The notes under the pieces: model-generated | The model's database searches: none | What the model was told of the DNA's origin: nothing | Seen by the model: only the letters and a program-made list of their open reading frames with translations | Translations under genes and position numbers: made by a program | Source of the DNA: Litoreibacter albidus | GTDB taxonomy: Bacteria; Pseudomonadota; Alphaproteobacteria; Rhodobacterales; Rhodobacteraceae | NCBI RefSeq assembly: GCF_900107015.1 | Contig: NZ_FNOI01000001.1 | Span: 498,501-562,500, forward strand | Direction: 5' to 3' | DNA: 64,000 nucleotides | In this document: piece after piece, positions 1-8,534 of the stretch | Layout: each line of letters opens with the position of its first letter | Numbering within the stretch: position 1 is the first letter of the stretch

Positions 1-653
1 TTTTCAGGGATAGGGTGTTCCGAGCGGCAGACCAGAATGTCGGGTGCGATGCCGATGGATTGCAATTCCTTGACGGAGTGTTGTGTCGGCTTGGTCTTCA
101 ACTCGCCGGACGCCGCCAGATAGGGCAGCAGCGTCAGGTGCATGAACAGGCACTCACCGCGGGGACGTTCATGGGCGAACTGGCGAATTGCTTCAAAGAA
201 GGGCAGGCCTTCGATGTCACCAACGGTGCCGCCGATTTCGCAGAGCATGAAATCGACCTCGTCATCACCGACGGCTAGGAAATCTTTGATCTCATTCGTC
301 ACATGCGGGATTACTTGAATGGTTTTTCCAAGATAGTCACCGCGACGTTCTTTTTCCAAAACGGTGGAATACACGCGCCCAGAAGAGATGGAATCAGTGT
401 TGCGCGCCGCGACACCCGTGAAGCGTTCGTAGTGGCCCAGATCCAGATCGGTCTCCGCGCCGTCGTCTGTTACAAAAACCTCGCCGTGCTCGAACGGGCT
501 CATCGTGCCAGGATCGACGTTGAGGTAGGGATCAAGCTTGCGCAAACGCACAGAATACCCACGGGCCTGCAACAGGGCGCCAAGTGCCGCCGAGGCGAGA
601 CCTTTGCCCAAAGAGGAAACCACCCCGCCGGTGATGAATACGTATCTTGCCAT
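1..653 (-). CDS. pyrG: CTP synthase, N-terminal part (cut by window edge)
   Basis: CTP synthase makes CTP from UTP with ATP and glutamine, the last step of de novo pyrimidine synthesis in the cytoplasm. The reading frame opens at the ATG complementary to 651-653 and runs without a stop to the left edge, giving about 217 residues of the synthetase (amidoligase) domain. It starts [10 protein letters not shown] and carries the P-loop-like [10 protein letters not shown] and later [17 protein letters not shown] and [11 protein letters not shown], all hallmarks of the family. The glutaminase domain lies outside the window. secG lies directly upstream on the same strand, an arrangement common in Rhodobacteraceae. 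Identification is certain; only completeness is unknown. Confidence 0.97.
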   Translation of the reverse strand, partial: MARYVFITGGVVSSLGKGLASAALGALLQARGYSVRLRKLDPYLNVDPGTMSPFEHGEVFVTDDGAETDLDLGHYERFTGVAARNTDSISSGRVYSTVLEKERRGDYLGKTIQVIPHVTNEIKDFLAVGDDEVDFMLCEIGGTVGDIEGLPFFEAIRQFAHERPRGECLFMHLTLLPYLAASGELKTKPTQHSVKELQSIGIAPDILVCRSEHPIPE

Positions 654-778
654 GGCTGGATCTGTCCCGTGCTACCTGAATTGAATGGTGTTTCAGGGCA
701 TCGAGATGCCCTTACTCACGGGATTTAAGACATAGAGGATTCGGGGCGCTCCCGCAACCGCGCGCCGCAACATTATGT

Positions 779-800
779 GGGCGGTTTAGCTTAACCGCCC
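779..800 (-). terminator. Stem-loop just downstream of secG
   Basis: An 8-bp perfect inverted repeat (gggcggtt at 779-786, aaccgccc at 793-800) with a six-base loop sits 21 bases past the secG stop codon, before pyrG on the same strand. It lacks a clear U-tract, so it could be a weak terminator, a processing hairpin, or an mRNA-stabilising 3' end. The remaining bases to the pyrG start probably hold the pyrG promoter. Confidence 0.4.
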
Positions 801-820
801 ATGACTAGTGATTATTTGGT

Positions 821-1183
821 CTATTCGTCGATGCGTGGCGGTGCCAGTGGTGCATCACCCGTCGTCGGCAGGGTTGGCGGCAAGAGCGCGTCGCCCGATG
901 GGGCCGCATCGCCTGCCGGTGCAGATGTCACTGCGCCGTCCAATACGGAGCCGCTGCTGGCGTTGCGTGCTGCGATAACCGTCAGGCTGATGGACGTGAT
1001 GACAAACGCGATGCCAAAAACCCAAGTCAGCTTGCCCAACGCCGAAATCGCCGGACGCCCTGATGTAGCACCACCGCCACCGCCACCCACGCCTAGGCCG
1101 CCACCTTCAGAGCGTTGGACGAGGACAATACCGATCAAGCACAAGGCAACGATCAGGTGGACGGTAAGAATGATGTTTTCCAT
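821..1183 (-). CDS. secG: Preprotein translocase subunit SecG
   Basis: SecG is the small membrane subunit of the SecYEG channel and aids protein export. The 120-residue product starts [18 protein letters not shown], an N-terminal membrane helix, then has the family's [11 protein letters not shown] motif and a glycine-rich loop. A second helix follows (residues about 55-77, [17 protein letters not shown]), then a 40-residue Ala/Pro/Ser/Asp tail typical of alphaproteobacterial SecG. An upstream in-frame extension to 1333 exists, but it is not membrane-like and would overlap the purA promoter, so the ATG at 1183 is preferred. It is divergent from purA and lies upstream of pyrG. Confidence 0.93.
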   Translation of the reverse strand: MENIILTVHLIVALCLIGIVLVQRSEGGGLGVGGGGGGATSGRPAISALGKLTWVFGIAFVITSISLTVIAARNASSGSVLDGAVTSAPAGDAAPSGDALLPPTLPTTGDAPLAPPRIDE

Positions 1184-1325
1184 GGGGCAGGGGCCTATGA
1201 CGCAATTGTTCCGATGGTATGTAGTAGGGGCGGCGTCGTGGCGCAACCCGCCAATTGAGGCTTCCCCCCGCGAAGATGCCCTTGTATACGGGCGCGGGTT
1301 TAATCTCCGATACAAGGAATTCAGC

Positions 1326-2621
1326 ATGGCCAATGTGGTAGTTGTCGGCGCTCAATGGGGCGACGAGGGCAAAGGCAAGATCGTGGACTGGTTGTCAGAG
1401 CGCGCAGACGTTATCGCGCGCTTCCAAGGCGGTCACAACGCAGGCCATACGTTGGTCATTGATGGCAAGGTCTATAAACTGTCGCTTTTGCCTTCTGGCA
1501 TTGTGCGCGGCGGCAAGTTGTCTGTCATTGGCAACGGCGTCGTGCTTGACCCTTGGCACTTGGAAAAAGAGATCGCGCTGCTGCAAGGGCAAGGCGTCGA
1601 GATCAACCCTGACAACTTGATGATCGCGGAAAACACGCCTCTGATCCTGCCGGTCCACGGCGAGCTGGACCGCGCCCGCGAAGAAGCCGCGAATCCCGGA
1701 ACCAAGATCGGCACCACCGGCCGTGGCATCGGGCCTGCGTATGAAGATAAAGTTGGCCGCCGTGCCATTCGCGTCGCTGATCTGGCCGACCGCGAAACGC
1801 TGGAAACCCGCGTTGACCGTTTGCTGGAGCACCATGACGCGCTTCGTCGCGGCATGGGGCTTGAGCCGGTTGACCGTGACGCGCTGTTGGCCTCGCTCGA
1901 AGCAATCGCACCGTCCGTGCTGCAATTTGCGGCCCCCGTCTGGAAGGTACTCGCCGAAAAGCGCAAAGCTGGCAAACGCATCTTGTTCGAAGGTGCGCAA
2001 GGCGCACTGCTGGACATCGACTTCGGGACATACCCGTTCGTGACATCCTCCAACGTGATTGCGGGGCAGGCTGCGACGGGCTCCGGCATGGGGCCGGGGG
2101 CGATTGATTTCGTGCTGGGTATCGTAAAAGCCTACACCACCCGCGTGGGCGAAGGTCCGTTCCCGTGTGAATTGAACGACGACGACGGGCAACGCTTGGG
2201 CGAGCGGGGTCACGAGTTTGGCACCGTCACAGGCCGCCAGCGCCGCTGTGGTTGGTTCGACGCGGTTCTGGTGCGCCAGACCTGCGCGACCTCCGGTGTG
2301 TCGGGCATCGCGTTTACCAAGTTGGACGTGCTCGACGGCTTTGAGGAACTGAAAATCTGCGTCGGCTATGAGCTTGACGGCAAACGGATCGACTACCTGC
2401 CCACGGCCTCCAGCCACCAAGCGCGTTGCAAGCCGATCTACGAGACAATGCCGGGTTGGTCGCAGTCCACGGAGGGCGCGCGCTCTTGGGCGGATCTGCC
2501 TGCGGAAGCGATCAAATACGTGCGCCGCGTCGAAGAGCTGATTGACTGCCCCGTCGCGCTGTTGTCGACCTCGCCAGAGCGCGACGACACGATCCTTGTC
2601 ACCGACCCGTTCTCGGACTGA
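1326..2621 (+). CDS. purA: Adenylosuccinate synthase
   Basis: This enzyme joins IMP and aspartate using GTP to form adenylosuccinate, the first committed step to AMP. The 431-residue product begins [21 protein letters not shown], which contains the GTP-binding GDEGKGK loop, and then shows the GGHNAGHT catalytic histidine motif. Length fits the family (about 430). The open frame extends upstream to 801, but that part is antisense to secG. The ATG at 1326 is preceded by aaggaat about 7 bases upstream, so it is the start used here. A DUF2842 gene follows 4 bases after the stop and is probably co-transcribed. Confidence 0.97.
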   Translation: MANVVVVGAQWGDEGKGKIVDWLSERADVIARFQGGHNAGHTLVIDGKVYKLSLLPSGIVRGGKLSVIGNGVVLDPWHLEKEIALLQGQGVEINPDNLMIAENTPLILPVHGELDRAREEAANPGTKIGTTGRGIGPAYEDKVGRRAIRVADLADRETLETRVDRLLEHHDALRRGMGLEPVDRDALLASLEAIAPSVLQFAAPVWKVLAEKRKAGKRILFEGAQGALLDIDFGTYPFVTSSNVIAGQAATGSGMGPGAIDFVLGIVKAYTTRVGEGPFPCELNDDDGQRLGERGHEFGTVTGRQRRCGWFDAVLVRQTCATSGVSGIAFTKLDVLDGFEELKICVGYELDGKRIDYLPTASSHQARCKPIYETMPGWSQSTEGARSWADLPAEAIKYVRRVEELIDCPVALLSTSPERDDTILVTDPFSD

Positions 2622-2625
2622 TCGG

Positions 2626-2853
2626 ATGGCGCTTAGCTATAAAGCGCGCCGTCGTTGGGCGTTGGTGATTTTGGTCATCGGGCTGCCGCTCTATATTGCG
2701 GTGGCTTGGTGGCTGACGGGCTCGCTGGAACGCCCCAATGTCGTGGTAGAGATACTGATCTATCTGGCGCTTGGCATCGTCTGGGCGTTGCCCTTCAAGT
2801 TTATCTTCAAGGGTATCGGCCAAGCCGATCCTGACGCGGATCGCGAAGATTAG
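2626..2853 (+). CDS. DUF2842 family small membrane protein
   Basis: A 75-residue protein that starts MALSYKARRRWALVILVIG. It has two predicted membrane helices (about residues 10-30 and 40-58) joined by a short loop (ERPNVVVE), ending in a conserved WALPFKFIFKGIG stretch and an acidic tail. This matches the DUF2842 family, found in alphaproteobacteria and often just after purA. No function is known. The start at 2626 is chosen because it begins 4 bases after the purA stop; a longer frame from 2542 would overlap purA coding sequence. It is the last gene before a strong hairpin. Confidence 0.85.
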   Translation: MALSYKARRRWALVILVIGLPLYIAVAWWLTGSLERPNVVVEILIYLALGIVWALPFKFIFKGIGQADPDADRED

Positions 2854-2860
2854 ACTGCTT

Positions 2861-2890
2861 TAGCGGGCGCGTATGGATACGCGCCCGCTA
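2861..2890. terminator. Bidirectional terminator hairpin between DUF2842 gene and tamB
   Basis: A perfect 13-bp GC-rich inverted repeat (2861-2873 with 2878-2890) closes a tgga tetraloop. It lies between the convergent purA-DUF2842 and tamA-tamB units, and its right arm includes the tamB stop codon. Plus-strand transcripts meet only a short, T-containing stretch afterwards, so efficiency is uncertain, but position and strength suit a shared terminator. Confidence 0.75.
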
Positions 2891-5800
2891 GTAATCTTTC
2901 TCAAAATACACCCCGACAGAGCTGTCGCCGTTGGACTTCACTTGCCCACGGGCGGTGATGGATTTTGTCAGGTCAATATTGATCGACACGCCGGCCGTGT
3001 TGGCGCTGCCGATGGTGACGTCGGTGTAGACGTTGTCGCTGATGTATTTGCCAAGACGCAGGCCGGTGTTGCCCTCTGTGTCGGTGGTCACGTCGAAATC
3101 GTCCAGCCCAAACCCGCGCCGCAACTGCGACACGACGCTTTCCCCGCCTTTGCCAGCCAACGTCGTAACGGCGCTCGCCAGTTGCAGGGCTTGGAAGGCT
3201 GACAGGGTGCTTGCGTCACGACCAAAGAAGATTTGCGCAAGAACCTCGTCCTGCGGCGCGGCGGGGGAGGACGCAAAGGTCACTTCAGGCTGCGAGGCTG
3301 GCCCTTCAATGATGATGCTCGCTGTGCCAACGGTGGTGTTCGTCGTCGCAACAAACCGCAAATAAGGGTCCAAGCTGCCCTGTAGCGCCACGCTCCCCTC
3401 ATCAAGCGCGAAACGTTTGCCCAATATATCAAGCCGACCGCGGATGAGGTTGAACCGTCCCGCAGATATTACCCTATCGGTGCTTCCGCGCAGGCTAAGG
3501 GAGCCGCCCAACTCCGCGTCCAAACCGCGCCCACGTACAAACAAGCGCGACGGCGCGTTGATGCGGATATCCAGCCCGTAAGACGCGCCGCCGCCTGTGT
3601 CAGATGCGGCCGCTTGCGACGCAGCATCAAGCCCTGCGCGACGTAACGTCTGGCGCGTGGCGGGTGACGCATTAACGTGGGTGATTTGCGGGATGATCGC
3701 AAAGCCGGAGGCTTGGGAGGCGGGAACTTGGATATTTGTCTCCCCAACGTTGATCTGGCCCGCAATCACCGCCCCGCCGGAAAGTGGCCCCCTGACGCTA
3801 ACTTGGCCGTCCACGGTCGCGTCGTAGAGCGATGGATCGACAAGCCTGAGGGCGTCGAGCGAAATCGCCAAGTCGGCCGCGAGACCGCCCGTCAAGACAA
3901 CCGGCCCCTGCACATTGATGCGCCCACCGGATGACAGGCCAGCCGCAAGGTCGACCTGCGCACGGCCACGGTTCAATCCGATGCGCGCGTTGATGTCATT
4001 CAGCGATATACGCAACGTCGGGGCGGAAAGCTGGGCGTTTGCTGTGGTGATGGTGCCGGACAGGGACGACAACGCAGGGTCGCCGTTGAGCGCAAGATCA
4101 AAGCTTGCTTGCCCTTGGATGTTGCGCGGGGCCAGAAACGGGTTGGCCAGTGCCATCGGCGCTGTGCCAGTCGTCGCAAGGTCCAGCGTGCCGTTCTCGC
4201 GGATCAGGCCACTGAGCTCCGCGTTCGCGCCGCTTAATCCACTGAGCGACGTGTCAATCCGCCATGCCGATCCCTGTTGCGCCGCCGTACCACGCAGCGC
4301 CAATGGGCCGTTAATTTGTGCGCCGATAGCGGCGACATTTGGAATGTTGAGCGCATATTGCAGGGCAGGGGCCGTGCCAGTGACTGTGCCCGAGAGATCG
4401 CCGGACACACCGTATGGTCCGGTCAAATCGGTGTCGACGCTCCAAACATCGCCATTGCGCGACGCTGTGCCTTTCACGGTCGCGGGGCCGCTGAACTGGG
4501 GCACGATTGGCTGGACGTTTGGCAGCGCCAAGTCAAACACCAACGACGGTTGCTCGCCCGTCGCACGGCCCTTTAGGGTCGCGGTCGCGTCGAACGGTCC
4601 GTTCAGCGACGTATCGACCGACCAGCCAAGGTCATCTTGCGTGGCTTTGCCCGTCAAAGTGACCGCGCCCTTCAGGCGCGGATCGATCCGTGCGCTGTCG
4701 GCAAGGGTCAGATCGTAATTCACCACTGCCGCGTCGGCTTGCAGGCTGGCGCTGGCGGTGCCGCTTAGCTGCGGGTTGGTGATCTCCAGCATGGGGATGT
4801 GCGTGCCGGATTCGTCTCGCACAGCTTCAAGCGTCAATTCGGTTATGCCGGATAAGGCTTTGTCGGCTTGGTCGATCCCAATGCTAAGTTCAACAGTTTT
4901 CCCTGCGATTTTCAGATCAAACGCGCCGCCTAAATCCGCGGTGCCGGCAATGGTCAATTCGGCTTGGCCCCTTAAGTCCGTCCCTGTTAGCGCGGCAAAC
5001 CGCGACAGGTGATCCGCCCGCAACGTGGCATCGAATTCAGTTTCAAACGCATCCTCCAAACCCGCCACGAAGGCTGAGCCGGTTAGGTCGTAGTCTGTGC
5101 CTTCAAACTCGATATCGCTCAGGCGCAATGACCCAGCGGTTTGATACTCTACTTGCACGGAGCCCACTAAATCGGCCCCCACGGCGTCCTGCACCGCTGG
5201 ATCGTCGAACTGGGCACCCGTCGCACTAAATTTGACATCGGATTGAAACTTGCTCTGCCCCGCAAACGAGTTGCTGAGCGCGCCGCGCGCCGTCAATTCC
5301 ACCGCGTCGACGGCCGCGCCCGTTGTGACCAGATTGGCGATATCGAACACGGCCTCGATGTCTTCACTTTCGGCGGCGTCATAGCTGATCTTCAGGCCCG
5401 CGCTGTCGATGCGGGTTTTGCCGTCGTTGAAGGGCAACACGACGTCCTTGCCCGTTTCTGGCGCGATCTGGCCTGTCAGCGCGATAAACGTCGGCCAGTA
5501 AGTCGGATCAAGAGCCACCGCGCCCTGCAGGTCGACAGCGCCTGTTTTTAACGTCAATTCATCAAGGTTAAGTGCGCCTTCGAGGCTTTGCGAGCCGCGC
5601 GCGCGAAGGGCCGTGTTATCGCCGAAAAACGCGCGGTACTCGGCAGGGAGAAGCGGCGTCAAGTCGCCGCTCAACTCGGTCCTGAAGTCGCGCCCTGCCT
5701 CAGAATTTCCTTGTAATACGACTTGGCCTTCCAGACGTGGCGCGCCGTCAGTCTCAAGCGAAATGTCTGTGACAAGGTCGTCAATGCTGCCTTCACCCGA

Positions 5801-6520
5801 CACTTGCAGGCGCAGGTCCGGGCGTCCTGGCAGGTTCAGCAGCCGCGCGGTGATGCCGTTTTCGGCCTCGGTCAGGTCCAGCGCAATCGCAGCAAGCTGG
5901 GTCACAGCGTCATAGCTTGCATCGATGATGAAGCGCCCTTGCTGGCCATCGGTCCGACGGGCGGTCAGCGCGACGTCGCCGGAGCCTGCGGCAAGTTGTG
6001 CGGAAGCCTCTAGCGTCATCTCAGCAGGCTCACCCAAAATAGCCTCGCCAAGGGTGATCGTCTCGAGGTTGAATTCCGCAACTGAAACGGACACCGGCAG
6101 GTTGGGCAGCGCAAACCCGCCCGCTTGGACGTCAGGTGTTTCACCCGCAGGCACGACAGGCGGACGGGTGAGCGACACGGTTGCAGCACTCAGGCGTTCG
6201 ATTTCGATCCGCCCCCGTAGTAGGGCGGACCGGTTCCACACCATCTCGACGTTCTCAAGCGCAAGCCAGACGCCATCCGCATCGGCAACGGTAATCGCGT
6301 CGATGCCAGCGGTGCTGGACAACGCGCCACGAAAGCCTTCGACGCGGACAGTACGGCCCTCGCCGCCCAAGGCGTCCTCCAGTAACCCGACGATGAAGCC
6401 GCGATCGTCCTCGCTGGCCAAATCTTCGGCCAGTGCATCGTCCTGCGCGATCGCTGGCCCCGCGCAAAGCAAAAGCGCGGCCAGCAGGATGTGGGCCAGT
6501 CTAGACATAAGGCGCGCCAT
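2888..6520 (-). CDS. tamB: Translocation and assembly module protein TamB
   Basis: TamB is a long periplasm-spanning protein anchored in the inner membrane. With TamA it helps insert certain outer-membrane proteins, and TamB-like proteins are also implicated in phospholipid transport. The 1210-residue product has an N-terminal hydrophobic signal/anchor (about residues 8-25, ending AGPAIAQ), a very long stretch of beta-rich, repetitive sequence (many NGPFDATATLKG-like units at about 620-800), and a C-terminal TamB (DUF490) domain from about residue 850. Near the end it contains DEVLAQIFFGRD and GLRLGKYISDNVYTDV. It overlaps tamA by one base (TGATG), which indicates translational coupling. Confidence 0.93.
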   Translation of the reverse strand: MARLMSRLAHILLAALLLCAGPAIAQDDALAEDLASEDDRGFIVGLLEDALGGEGRTVRVEGFRGALSSTAGIDAITVADADGVWLALENVEMVWNRSALLRGRIEIERLSAATVSLTRPPVVPAGETPDVQAGGFALPNLPVSVSVAEFNLETITLGEAILGEPAEMTLEASAQLAAGSGDVALTARRTDGQQGRFIIDASYDAVTQLAAIALDLTEAENGITARLLNLPGRPDLRLQVSGEGSIDDLVTDISLETDGAPRLEGQVVLQGNSEAGRDFRTELSGDLTPLLPAEYRAFFGDNTALRARGSQSLEGALNLDELTLKTGAVDLQGAVALDPTYWPTFIALTGQIAPETGKDVVLPFNDGKTRIDSAGLKISYDAAESEDIEAVFDIANLVTTGAAVDAVELTARGALSNSFAGQSKFQSDVKFSATGAQFDDPAVQDAVGADLVGSVQVEYQTAGSLRLSDIEFEGTDYDLTGSAFVAGLEDAFETEFDATLRADHLSRFAALTGTDLRGQAELTIAGTADLGGAFDLKIAGKTVELSIGIDQADKALSGITELTLEAVRDESGTHIPMLEITNPQLSGTASASLQADAAVVNYDLTLADSARIDPRLKGAVTLTGKATQDDLGWSVDTSLNGPFDATATLKGRATGEQPSLVFDLALPNVQPIVPQFSGPATVKGTASRNGDVWSVDTDLTGPYGVSGDLSGTVTGTAPALQYALNIPNVAAIGAQINGPLALRGTAAQQGSAWRIDTSLSGLSGANAELSGLIRENGTLDLATTGTAPMALANPFLAPRNIQGQASFDLALNGDPALSSLSGTITTANAQLSAPTLRISLNDINARIGLNRGRAQVDLAAGLSSGGRINVQGPVVLTGGLAADLAISLDALRLVDPSLYDATVDGQVSVRGPLSGGAVIAGQINVGETNIQVPASQASGFAIIPQITHVNASPATRQTLRRAGLDAASQAAASDTGGGASYGLDIRINAPSRLFVRGRGLDAELGGSLSLRGSTDRVISAGRFNLIRGRLDILGKRFALDEGSVALQGSLDPYLRFVATTNTTVGTASIIIEGPASQPEVTFASSPAAPQDEVLAQIFFGRDASTLSAFQALQLASAVTTLAGKGGESVVSQLRRGFGLDDFDVTTDTEGNTGLRLGKYISDNVYTDVTIGSANTAGVSINIDLTKSITARGQVKSNGDSSVGVYFEKDY

Positions 6521-8295
6521 CAGAATGCCTGCCCGATACCGATGTAGACGTTTAGGCCACTGGAATTATCGGGGCCACTGACAGGAACGCCTAGATCAAG
6601 CCGGACAGGGCCGATGCCCGTGTTGTAGCGCACGCCCAATCCCGCCCCGCTGTGCCAGCGTCCGGTGGAGCCATCGGGAAATTCTTCGCGGCCGATGTAG
6701 CCGACATCGTAGAAACCGACGACACTCAGCTTATCCGTGGTTTTCACGCGAACCTCGCCGGAGAGACCAAGGAAAGAACGCCCGCCCACAGTGGCACCGC
6801 CCCCCAGATCAACCCCAAGGGATTGGTAGTCTTGCCCACGAACCGTGCCACCGCCGCCGGAGTAAAACAAAAAGTCGGCGGGTGCGTCGGCTAAGGATGG
6901 CCCGCTGACAAATCCAAGCTGGCCGCGCAGCGCGAAGGTGACGCGTTCTGCGTCGCCAACCGTGCGGTAGGCGCGCGTGTCCAGATAGCCGCGAAGGCCG
7001 TTTGCTGTGCCCTTGAGATTTAAGAACGGCGTCAGGCTGGCCTTGGCGTAATAGCCGTCCTTCGCGTCTAAAGTGTTATCGCGGTAGTCGAATTCAGCGG
7101 ACGCGGGCAACGTCAGGATGCGGTAGGACCGCGTGCCAAATGCGTCCGTGGTCTTGGCGCCTTCGAACCCCAAGCCGAAGGTGTATTCACGCTTTTCCGA
7201 CGCGTAGCGACGGATGCCCGCCTCAACAGACGCATTGTCGGACGAGTAATTCGGCTCATTCAGGCTGGAGATTTCCGCGTCGAGGTAAAAGTCTGTGTCT
7301 TCGTTAAAGGTGGCCGGACGGCCAAAGGCGAGGGTTAGCGTGTAGTCTTCGCCGCCGGTGTCGCCGCCAATTCCGTCAATCTCTCCGCCGATGCGCAACC
7401 GCTCCGCCCCGCCGAATAAGTTCCGGTGAAGCCAAAAGGCGCTCAAACCTAACCCTTCTTGGGTCGACAGCTCCGCACCAAAGCCAAATCGGCGCGGCTT
7501 AGTTTCGGTCAGCTGTGTGACGATATCTAGGGTGTTGCCTGCGGAAATATCCTCCGCCTCAGCAAGGGATACCACGGAAAAGACGCCTGTACGGCGCAGG
7601 CGTATCGCGGCGCGCTCAACCTCTTCGGGGTCGAAAATCTTTCCCGTTGGTAGCCCCGCAATATCGACCACACGGTCCTCGTGCATCCTTGTGGTGCCAC
7701 TTATCCGCAAGTTGCCAAAGCGCAGCTGCGGCCCCGGGGACAACTTGATGTCGGCGTCCAGTTTGGCTGTGTTGTGGCGCGCGGTGATGGTTTGCGACGA
7801 TAGGCTTGCCTTGGCATGCCCCTGATTGCGCCATCCAGTGATGCCACTGTCCACGGCGGCTTGCAAAATTCGGGTAGAGGCGGGTTGGCCTGTGGTGAAG
7901 CCTTCCGGCAGCTCTGTTCCGTTGGCCAAAGGCGTCAAGCGCGCAGTGCCGAAGCGAAACGGTATGCCTGTATCGACGCGCACTTCGACGTTCGCGATCT
8001 GGCGTGGCGGCTGCACGGGGGATAGCGAAGCTGCCTCGCGCCCGTCGACGAGGATTGACACCTTGGGCGCGAAAAAGCCGCGATCATACATCAACCCGAC
8101 AAGCCGCACGTAGTCGGCTTGTGCGGCGGCGATAATGTCTTGCGCGGTCGCATCGGAGGCGGGACCAGCAAGCGGTGTTAAAAGCGAATTGTCGCGCAGG
8201 TCTGATCCCAGTCCATTGGTGACAATCCGAAGCTCGAACGCGTCCACGACAGTGGGAAGTAAAGCAAGTAGCCCAGCGATGGCGTAACGTTTCAT
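6520..8295 (-). CDS. tamA: Outer-membrane assembly protein TamA (BamA/Omp85 family)
   Basis: TamA is an Omp85-type outer-membrane barrel that works with TamB. The 591-residue product has a signal peptide (MKRYAIAGLLALLPTVVDA), POTRA domains over roughly residues 20-260 (e.g. RFGNLRISGTTRMHEDRVVD), and a C-terminal 16-strand barrel from about 270. It contains GGGGTVRGQDYQSLG, the conserved loop that folds into the barrel, and ends in phenylalanine (IGIGQAF), the classic outer-membrane C-terminal signal. It is the first gene of the tamA-tamB pair. The 239-base gap upstream (8296-8534) holds its promoter region and the terminator of the next gene. Confidence 0.94.
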   Translation of the reverse strand: MKRYAIAGLLALLPTVVDAFELRIVTNGLGSDLRDNSLLTPLAGPASDATAQDIIAAAQADYVRLVGLMYDRGFFAPKVSILVDGREAASLSPVQPPRQIANVEVRVDTGIPFRFGTARLTPLANGTELPEGFTTGQPASTRILQAAVDSGITGWRNQGHAKASLSSQTITARHNTAKLDADIKLSPGPQLRFGNLRISGTTRMHEDRVVDIAGLPTGKIFDPEEVERAAIRLRRTGVFSVVSLAEAEDISAGNTLDIVTQLTETKPRRFGFGAELSTQEGLGLSAFWLHRNLFGGAERLRIGGEIDGIGGDTGGEDYTLTLAFGRPATFNEDTDFYLDAEISSLNEPNYSSDNASVEAGIRRYASEKREYTFGLGFEGAKTTDAFGTRSYRILTLPASAEFDYRDNTLDAKDGYYAKASLTPFLNLKGTANGLRGYLDTRAYRTVGDAERVTFALRGQLGFVSGPSLADAPADFLFYSGGGGTVRGQDYQSLGVDLGGGATVGGRSFLGLSGEVRVKTTDKLSVVGFYDVGYIGREEFPDGSTGRWHSGAGLGVRYNTGIGPVRLDLGVPVSGPDNSSGLNVYIGIGQAF

Positions 8296-8460
8296 AGGTG
8301 CGGGCGTCTCTCAAAAAGTGAACCGATGCCGGACGATATAGGCCGACGGCCAGAGTATCACACCCTTGAGGCGGATTTTATACCGCTGATTGTCCCCACC
8401 AGATCACATTTGGGCTTTCGGCTAATTGTTGCCGGTTAAGTGCCTGGGGTATTACGCGAA

Positions 8461-8488
8461 ACGGGGGACGCATTGCTGCGTCCCCCGT
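8461..8488 (-). terminator. Strong hairpin downstream of the acidic-protein gene
   Basis: A perfect 12-bp GC-rich inverted repeat (8461-8472 with 8477-8488) with a ttgc loop lies 46 bases past the stop of the 8535-10769 gene on the minus strand. Only a short TTT follows on that strand. Position and stem strength suggest an intrinsic terminator separating that gene from tamA. Confidence 0.65.
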
Positions 8489-8534
8489 CCCGTGGTTGGT
8501 GCCCGACCGGAAGCAGATCCGGCCAGCGGGCCTC

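Noticed and set aside
1395-2420. 341-residue minus-strand frame inside purA
   Set aside because: Shadow frame of a well-identified gene; composition is not protein-like and it has no ribosome site or domain.
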